This document shows, piece after piece, positions 7,433 through 11,323 of a stretch of 11,323 bases of DNA (the stretch's first letter is position 1; each line of letters opens with the position of its first letter). The stretch comes from DASQTB01 sp035642095 (GTDB lineage: Bacteria; Actinomycetota; UBA4738; CALAEC01): assembly GCA_035642095.1 (NCBI GenBank), contig DASQTB010000010.1:1-11323 (forward strand). The letters run 5' to 3'. The position numbers and the translations under genes were made by a program. Under the pieces are notes generated by a model. That model was not told the DNA's origin, searched no databases, and worked only from the letters and a program-made list of their open reading frames with translations.

Positions 7433-8887
7433 GTGCCGACCCCGGCCCTGAACCTCGCCCCGATCCTCCCCGAGCTGGTCTTGGCCGGGGTGGGGATGGT
7501 GATCCTCCTGGTCGATGCGGCCCGGCCGACGAGCGATCAGCGGCTGCTGGCCGGAGCGGCGATGCTCGGGATCCTGGGCGCGGGCGGGTTCGTGATCCGG
7601 CAGTGGGGCGTCCCCGCCGCGGACGAGCTGACCGTGCTCGGTGGCATGGTGGCCGTCGATCGCTATTCGCTGTTCTTCCGTTTGGTCCTCCTGGCCTCGG
7701 CGGCGCTGGCCGTCCTGCTATCAGCGCACTACCTGGCCCGGACCGGAGAGGGCCGGGGCGAGTACTACGCGCTCCTGCTCTTCGCCACCAGCGGGATGAC
7801 GCTCCTGGCGGCCGCGGCGGACCTGATCGTGGTGTTCCTGGCCCTGGAGATCCTGTCTCTGTCGCTCTACGTCATGGCGGGGTTCTCCTGGCACCGGATC
7901 ACCTCGCAGGAAGCGAGCATGAAGTACTTCCTCCTGGGAGCGTTCTCCTCGGCGTTCTTCCTCTACGGAATCGCCATGGCCTACGGTGCCACCGGGACCA
8001 CCAGTATCGGGGGCATCGCCCGGGCGCTGGAGGGCGGCCTCGGCGGGCTGGCCCTTCCCCTGGTGGCCGCGGCGCTCCTCGCCGTGGGTTTCGGGTTCAA
8101 GGTCGCCGCGGTGCCGTTCCACATGTGGACCCCCGACGTGTACCAGGGTGCCCCCACGCCCGTCACGGGCTTCATGGCCGCCGGGACGAAAGTGGCCGGA
8201 TTCGCGGCCCTCATCCGGGTCGCCGAGGTCGCCCTGGGCCCGGTGGGGTGGGAACTGCGAGCGGCCCTGGTCGCACTCTCCGCCGTGACCATGGTCGTCG
8301 GCTCGGTCCTGGCCATCGCCCAGGACGATGTGAAACGCCTCCTGGCCTACTCGTCGATCGCCCATGCCGGGTTCGTCCTGGTCGGCGTGGCCGCCGGAAA
8401 CCAGTCCGGCATCTCGGGAGCGATGTTCTACCTGGCCGCCTACGCGGCGATGATCCTCGGGGCGTTCGGCGTGGTCATCCTGGTGTCCCGGACGGGTGAG
8501 GAGCGGACGTCCCTCCGGTCCTACCGGGGGCTCGGGCGGCGCAACCCTCTGCTCGGCGCGTGTCTGACGCTGTTCCTGCTGTCGCTGGCCGGGATCCCGC
8601 CCACGGCCGGGTTCATGGCCAAGTTCCTCGTCTTCGGGGCCGCGGTCGAGGCGGGGCTCGAGGGCCTGGTCATCGTGGCGGTCCTAGCCAGCGTGGCCGC
8701 CGCTTTCTTCTACCTCAGGGTCATCGTCCTCACCTACATGGAGGAGCCTGAGGACGAGATCGCCGTCCGGGCGGCTCCGGCGCCGAGCTTCACCCTGGCC
8801 GCGGCCGCCGTGGCGACGCTGGCCCTGGGCGTGTTCCCGTCGCTGATCCTGGACCCGCTGCAGACGGCCGGAGTCCTGCGATGGTGA
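7433..8887 (+). CDS. nuoN: NADH-quinone oxidoreductase subunit N (antiporter-like proton pump)
   Basis: NuoN is the antiporter-like pump closest to the quinone end of the membrane arm. The 484-residue protein matches the usual length. Key residues are Glu139 in FLALEILSLSLYVM, Lys223 in GFGFKVAAVPFHMWTPDVY, Lys253 in AAGTKVAGF and Lys397 in PPTAGFMAKFLVF, corresponding to E. coli Glu133, Lys217, Lys247 and Lys395. The GTG start follows the nuoM TAG with no gap; GGAGGGGG at 7418-7425, 7 nt upstream, supports it. It is the last gene of the canonical nuo order and is followed after 19 nt by the polyprenyl synthase, with no terminator between them. Confidence 0.98.
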   Translation: MPTPALNLAPILPELVLAGVGMVILLVDAARPTSDQRLLAGAAMLGILGAGGFVIRQWGVPAADELTVLGGMVAVDRYSLFFRLVLLASAALAVLLSAHYLARTGEGRGEYYALLLFATSGMTLLAAAADLIVVFLALEILSLSLYVMAGFSWHRITSQEASMKYFLLGAFSSAFFLYGIAMAYGATGTTSIGGIARALEGGLGGLALPLVAAALLAVGFGFKVAAVPFHMWTPDVYQGAPTPVTGFMAAGTKVAGFAALIRVAEVALGPVGWELRAALVALSAVTMVVGSVLAIAQDDVKRLLAYSSIAHAGFVLVGVAAGNQSGISGAMFYLAAYAAMILGAFGVVILVSRTGEERTSLRSYRGLGRRNPLLGACLTLFLLSLAGIPPTAGFMAKFLVFGAAVEAGLEGLVIVAVLASVAAAFFYLRVIVLTYMEEPEDEIAVRAAPAPSFTLAAAAVATLALGVFPSLILDPLQTAGVLRW

Positions 8888-8892
8888 GTGAC

Positions 8893-8898
8893 GGAGGG
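8893..8898 (+). promoter_or_regulatory. Ribosome binding site of the polyprenyl synthase gene
   Basis: GGAGGG lies 8 nt before the GTG at 8907 in the 19-nt gap after nuoN. It selects this start over the nearby GTGs at 8884 and 8888, which are in other frames. Confidence 0.75.
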
Positions 8899-8906
8899 AA
8901 CGCGGC

Positions 8907-9947
8907 GTGTCGGTGACGTGGCGAGATCTTCGGGCCCCCGACCCGGACCTGGAGGCGGACATCAGGGAGCGCCTCGATCGGGTCGAACGGGAGCTGCGGC
9001 GGGCCGTCGACACGAGCGACATCCCCCTGGTCTCGGAGGCTGCCGGCCACCTCCTTACGGCGGGCGGGAAGCGGTTCCGGCCGCTCCTGGTCCTGCTCGG
9101 CGGGCACTTCGGAGATCCGACGGACCCTCGGCTGGTGCCGGGGGCCGTGGCCATCGAGCTGACGCATCTGGCCACCCTGTACCACGACGACGTGATCGAC
9201 GAGGCCCAGACCCGTCGGGGGATCGCCTCGGTGAACGCCAGGTGGGACAACACCGTGGCCATCCTGACCGGTGACTTCCTGTTTGCCAGGGCCTCGGAGA
9301 TCTCCTCGGACCTGGGGACCGAGGTGACCCGGCTGCTGGCCCTGACCATCGCCCGGGTGTGCGAGGGGCAGATCCGGGAGGTCCAGAGCGCAGGCCGGCT
9401 GGATGCCGACGAGGGCGCCTACCTGGAGGTGATCCGCCGGAAGACCGCGGCCCTGATCGCCACGTCGTGCCGCCTGGGGGGCGTGCTGTCCGGCGCGAAC
9501 GCCGGGGCCGTCGACCGGCTCGACCGGTTCGGACAGGCCCTGGGGATGGCGTTCCAGCTCTCGGACGACATCATGGACCTGGTCGCCGACCGGGCCACGC
9601 TGGGCAAGGAGCCGGGGGCCGATCTGCTCGAAGGGGTGTACACGCTTCCGATCATCTATGCCCTCCGGGATTCGGCTCGCCGGGAGGAGCTCCGGGCGCT
9701 TCTCGGGGAGCGGCCGCTTCCCGGCGACCGCCTGTCGGCCGCTCTCGACATCGTCCGGGCCGACGGCTCGGTCGACCGGGCCCGGGACTCCGTGGCCTCG
9801 GAGGTCCGGAGGGCCGTGACGGAGGCAGGGGGGTTGCCCGGGGGCCGGGCCCGGGACGCCCTGGTCCATCTGGCCGAGTTCATCGCCGCCCGGTGCGGGG
9901 CTCCGGTGGATGGTTCAGCTCCGCAGCGGCCGGAGGCCCCCTGGTAG
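8907..9947 (+). CDS. Long-chain trans-polyprenyl diphosphate synthase
   Basis: This enzyme extends an allylic diphosphate with isopentenyl diphosphate to make a long all-trans chain, most likely the menaquinone side chain. The 346-residue protein shows the ordered family landmarks: GGKRFRPLL (53-61), the first Asp-rich motif DDVID (94-98) followed by TRRG, a GDFLFARA segment (122-129), RRKTAALIATSC (177-188), FQLSDDIMD with the second Asp-rich motif (220-224), and GKEPGADLLEG with the catalytic Lys. The residue five before the first Asp motif is Ala, a small residue as in long-chain synthases, so hexa- to nonaprenyl products are more likely than farnesyl or geranylgeranyl. Exact chain length cannot be read. 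The GTG start has a good ribosome binding site. Close spacing after nuoN suggests co-transcription with the first complex I operon. The C-terminal 15 residues are not conserved, and their codons overlap the candidate nuoA promoter. Confidence 0.93.
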   Translation: MSVTWRDLRAPDPDLEADIRERLDRVERELRRAVDTSDIPLVSEAAGHLLTAGGKRFRPLLVLLGGHFGDPTDPRLVPGAVAIELTHLATLYHDDVIDEAQTRRGIASVNARWDNTVAILTGDFLFARASEISSDLGTEVTRLLALTIARVCEGQIREVQSAGRLDADEGAYLEVIRRKTAALIATSCRLGGVLSGANAGAVDRLDRFGQALGMAFQLSDDIMDLVADRATLGKEPGADLLEGVYTLPIIYALRDSARREELRALLGERPLPGDRLSAALDIVRADGSVDRARDSVASEVRRAVTEAGGLPGGRARDALVHLAEFIAARCGAPVDGSAPQRPEAPW

Positions 9948-9950
9948 AAT
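9942..9950 (+). promoter_or_regulatory. Candidate extended -10 promoter for the nuoABC unit
   Basis: TGGTAGAAT fits an extended -10 element (TGN followed by TAGAAT). The hexamer begins on the TAG stop codon of the preceding gene. It opens the most A+T-rich stretch in the area (9945-9974), 26 nt before the nuoA GTG, so transcription would start near 9957 and give a leader of about 20 nt. No convincing -35 box is visible at 16-18 bp spacing. This is inferred from sequence only. Confidence 0.5.
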
Positions 9951-9976
9951 CCGCGCTTGAGAAAGATTTCACAAGC

Positions 9977-10342
9977 GTGAGCGACTACTTCAGCGCGTAC
10001 ACGACCCTGGTGGCCCTCGCCGTGGCGGGCGCGGGGCTGGTGGCCGTGGCCCTGCTGGCCGCGCGGGTGGTCGCCCCCCGGCGGCCCCTTCCCGAGAAGC
10101 TGACGACGTACGAGTGCGGGATCGACCCGGTGGGCGAGGGATGGTCCCAGAGCCAGATCCGGTACTACATCTACGCCTTCCTCTTCGTGATCTTCGACGT
10201 CGAGAGCGTGTTCCTGTTCCCCTGGGCCGTCGTCTTCGACCGCCTGGGCATGTACGCCCTGGTCTCCATGACCCTCTTCATCGTGGTCCTCGGCGTCGGG
10301 CTGGTGTACGCGTGGCGGAAGGGGGTTCTGAAGTGGGCCTGA
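9977..10342 (+). CDS. nuoA: NADH-quinone oxidoreductase subunit A, second-cluster type
   Basis: NuoA is a three-helix membrane subunit at the junction of the two arms of complex I. The 121-residue protein has the loop motif TYECGIDP (44-51) and the second-helix FDVESVFLFPWA, with Asp74 and Glu76 in the positions essential in E. coli (Asp79, Glu81). Between them it reads VGEGWSQSQIRYYIYAF. Canonical NuoA usually has a basic/Phe pattern before the helix. From memory, the GEGW version is that of the second, NuoEFG-less nuo cluster of Streptomyces. The GTG start is the only usable in-frame start; a weak GAGAAAG lies 11 nt upstream. The gene follows a candidate promoter and overlaps nuoB by 10 nt. 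Family identity is certain, the subtype less so. Confidence 0.94.
   Translation: MSDYFSAYTTLVALAVAGAGLVAVALLAARVVAPRRPLPEKLTTYECGIDPVGEGWSQSQIRYYIYAFLFVIFDVESVFLFPWAVVFDRLGMYALVSMTLFIVVLGVGLVYAWRKGVLKWA
10317..10325 (+). promoter_or_regulatory. Ribosome binding site of nuoB inside nuoA
   Basis: GGAAGGGGG with 7-nt spacing precedes the GTG at 10333. It fixes a start that overlaps the end of nuoA by 10 nt and gives the short N-terminus MGLIERTPLP. A longer in-frame ORF upstream is only a shadow of nuoA. Confidence 0.7.
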
Positions 10343-10842
10343 TCGAACGGACGCCCCTGCCCCGCCTCCAGCCGGTCAAGTTCCTGCTCAACTGGGGGCG
10401 GAAGTACTCGTTGTGGGTGATGAACTTCGGGCTGGCCTGCTGCGCCATCGAGCTGATCGCCACGTCGACCTCGAAGCACGACTTCATCCGCTTGGGGGTG
10501 ATCCCCTTCGCTCACGGTCCCCGCCAGGCCGACCTCCTGGTCGTGGCCGGCACCGTAACCGACAAGATGGCCCCCGCCCTGAAGCGGGTGTACGACCAGA
10601 TCCCCGACCCGAAGTACACCATCTCGTTCGGGTCGTGCTCGAACTGCGGGGGCCCCTACTGGGACTCGTACTCGGTGACCAAGGGGGTCGACCAGATCGT
10701 CCCCGTGGACGTGTATGTCCCTGGATGCCCTCCCCGGCCGGAGGCCCTGCTGCACGGCATCATCAAGCTCCAGGAGAAGATCGCCCAGGAAGACATCCCG
10801 GAGAAGTGGAGTGGCAAACTCACCACCCCTGCCCGCGACTGA
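10333..10842 (+). CDS. nuoB: NADH-quinone oxidoreductase subunit B, second-cluster type
   Basis: NuoB holds Fe-S cluster N2, the last electron carrier before quinone. The 169-residue protein has all four N2 ligands: adjacent Cys36-Cys37 in FGLACCAIEL, Cys102 in FGSCSNCGG, and Cys132 in VPGCPPRPEALL. GPRQADLLVVAGTVTDKMAP (62-81) is the conserved core. It departs from canonical NuoB in IATSTSKHDFIRLGVIPFAH, where the usual pattern is a YD..RFG..FR.S segment, and in SNCGGPYWDSYSVTKGVDQ, which adds Cys105 three residues after an N2 ligand. From memory, these variants are the signature of the Streptomyces second-cluster NuoB, not of NuoB from the 14-gene operon. The gene overlaps nuoA by 10 nt and nuoC by 32 nt. 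Confidence 0.95.
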   Translation: MGLIERTPLPRLQPVKFLLNWGRKYSLWVMNFGLACCAIELIATSTSKHDFIRLGVIPFAHGPRQADLLVVAGTVTDKMAPALKRVYDQIPDPKYTISFGSCSNCGGPYWDSYSVTKGVDQIVPVDVYVPGCPPRPEALLHGIIKLQEKIAQEDIPEKWSGKLTTPARD

Positions 10843-11317
10843 CATCACGGAGCGGCTCCGGGCTCGATTCGGCCAGGACGTCCTGGAGGCATCCGACGCG
10901 CTGGGCCAGGCGTGGATCCGGGTGGGTCCGGAGCGCTACCGGGAGGTCGTCGAAACGCTCCGGGACGACGAGGAGTTCGCCTGCGACTATCTCGACTTCG
11001 TGGCCGGGGTCGACCGGGGGGAGGACGGCTTCGACGTGGTCGCCCAGCTCTACTCGACGAGTCGACGACACCAGGTCCGGGTGAAGGTCGCCGCGGGGCG
11101 GGAAGACCCGGTGGCGCCGTCGATCTCCGATCTGTATCCGGGCGCGAACTGGCACGAGCGGGAGACGTGGGAGCTGTTCGGGATCCGGTTCGATGGTCAT
11201 CCCCAGCTCGTGAAGCTGGTCCTCCCGGAGCAGTTCGAGGGCCACCCGCTCCGGAAGGACTTCCCCCTCACCACCCGCCTGGCCAAGCCGTGGCCGGGTG
11301 AGGAGAAGGCGGACTGA
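10811..11317 (+). CDS. nuoC: NADH-quinone oxidoreductase subunit C, short second-cluster type
   Basis: NuoC (30-kDa subunit) is a peripheral-arm structural subunit that contacts NuoB and NuoD; it has no cofactor. The 168-residue protein carries the family signature WHERETWELFGIRFDGHP (114-131) and the C-terminal LPEQFEGHPLRKDFPL (138-153). It is shorter than typical free-standing NuoC (about 200 aa or more), with a compact N-terminal domain. The tail LTTRLAKPWPGEE resembles, from memory, the ending of the NuoC-like protein in the Streptomyces second nuo cluster. The GTG start at 10811 overlaps nuoB by 32 nt; GGAGAAG at 10800-10806 sits only 4 nt before it. No start further downstream would keep the conserved N-terminal domain. 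The stop overlaps an ATG as TGATG. Confidence 0.92.
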   Translation: MANSPPLPATDITERLRARFGQDVLEASDALGQAWIRVGPERYREVVETLRDDEEFACDYLDFVAGVDRGEDGFDVVAQLYSTSRRHQVRVKVAAGREDPVAPSISDLYPGANWHERETWELFGIRFDGHPQLVKLVLPEQFEGHPLRKDFPLTTRLAKPWPGEEKAD

Positions 11318-11323
11318 TGCTCG
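11317..11323 (+). CDS. Start of the next gene, probably nuoD (7 bases only)
   Basis: An ATG overlaps the nuoC stop (TGATG), and AGGAG at 11301-11305 lies 11 nt upstream, so translation very probably starts here. Only two codons (Met-Leu) and one base are visible. The name nuoD rests purely on gene order after nuoC. Confidence 0.5.

Noticed and set aside
9948..9976. Terminator between the polyprenyl synthase gene and nuoA
   Set aside because: The short gap has no stem followed by T residues; only small GGCC repeats occur just upstream inside the coding region.
8885..9977. Circular permutation or mis-assembly joining the two ends of a single nuo operon
   Set aside because: Possible in principle, but the NuoA, NuoB and NuoC sequence types differ from what a canonical operon partner would be, and the junction has a complete intervening gene and a sensible promoter. 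Read mapping would settle it.

Overview
This window is a dense, all plus-strand respiratory locus from a high-GC bacterium, about 70% G+C by eye. It is most likely an actinomycetote: GTG starts dominate, genes are packed with 1-4 nt overlaps, and the protein sequences resemble actinobacterial complex I subunits. I cannot place it more finely from sequence alone.

Layout. The window opens inside nuoG (3' part only) and runs through nuoH, nuoI, nuoJ, nuoK, nuoL, nuoM and nuoN. These are the peripheral, connecting and membrane-pumping subunits of a canonical type I NADH:quinone oxidoreductase. A long-chain polyprenyl diphosphate synthase gene follows 19 nt after nuoN. Its likely role is to make the side chain of menaquinone, the electron acceptor of complex I. 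After 29 nt containing a plausible extended -10 promoter, a second run of complex I genes begins: nuoA, nuoB, nuoC and the first bases of what is probably nuoD at the window edge.

Main observation. The nuoABC genes come after nuoN instead of at the head of the first cluster. Their sequences do not look like the nuoA/B/C expected to partner the canonical 14-subunit operon. NuoA, NuoB and NuoC each carry features that, from memory, match the second, NuoEFG-less complex I cluster of Streptomyces-type actinobacteria (nuoA2B2C2D2H2... ). The window therefore seems to hold the junction of two different complex I operons, with a quinone-tail synthase between them. The prediction is that genes right of the window run D-H-I-J-K-L-M-N without E, F or G, and that a separate canonical nuoA-F lies left of the window.

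Non-coding DNA. The only sizeable gap is 118 nt between nuoK and nuoL. It can form a nested GC-rich imperfect inverted repeat that flanks the probable nuoL ribosome binding site. No RNA genes, mobile elements, CRISPR arrays or clear intrinsic terminators were seen. The many long ORFs on the minus strand and in other plus frames are GC-driven shadows.
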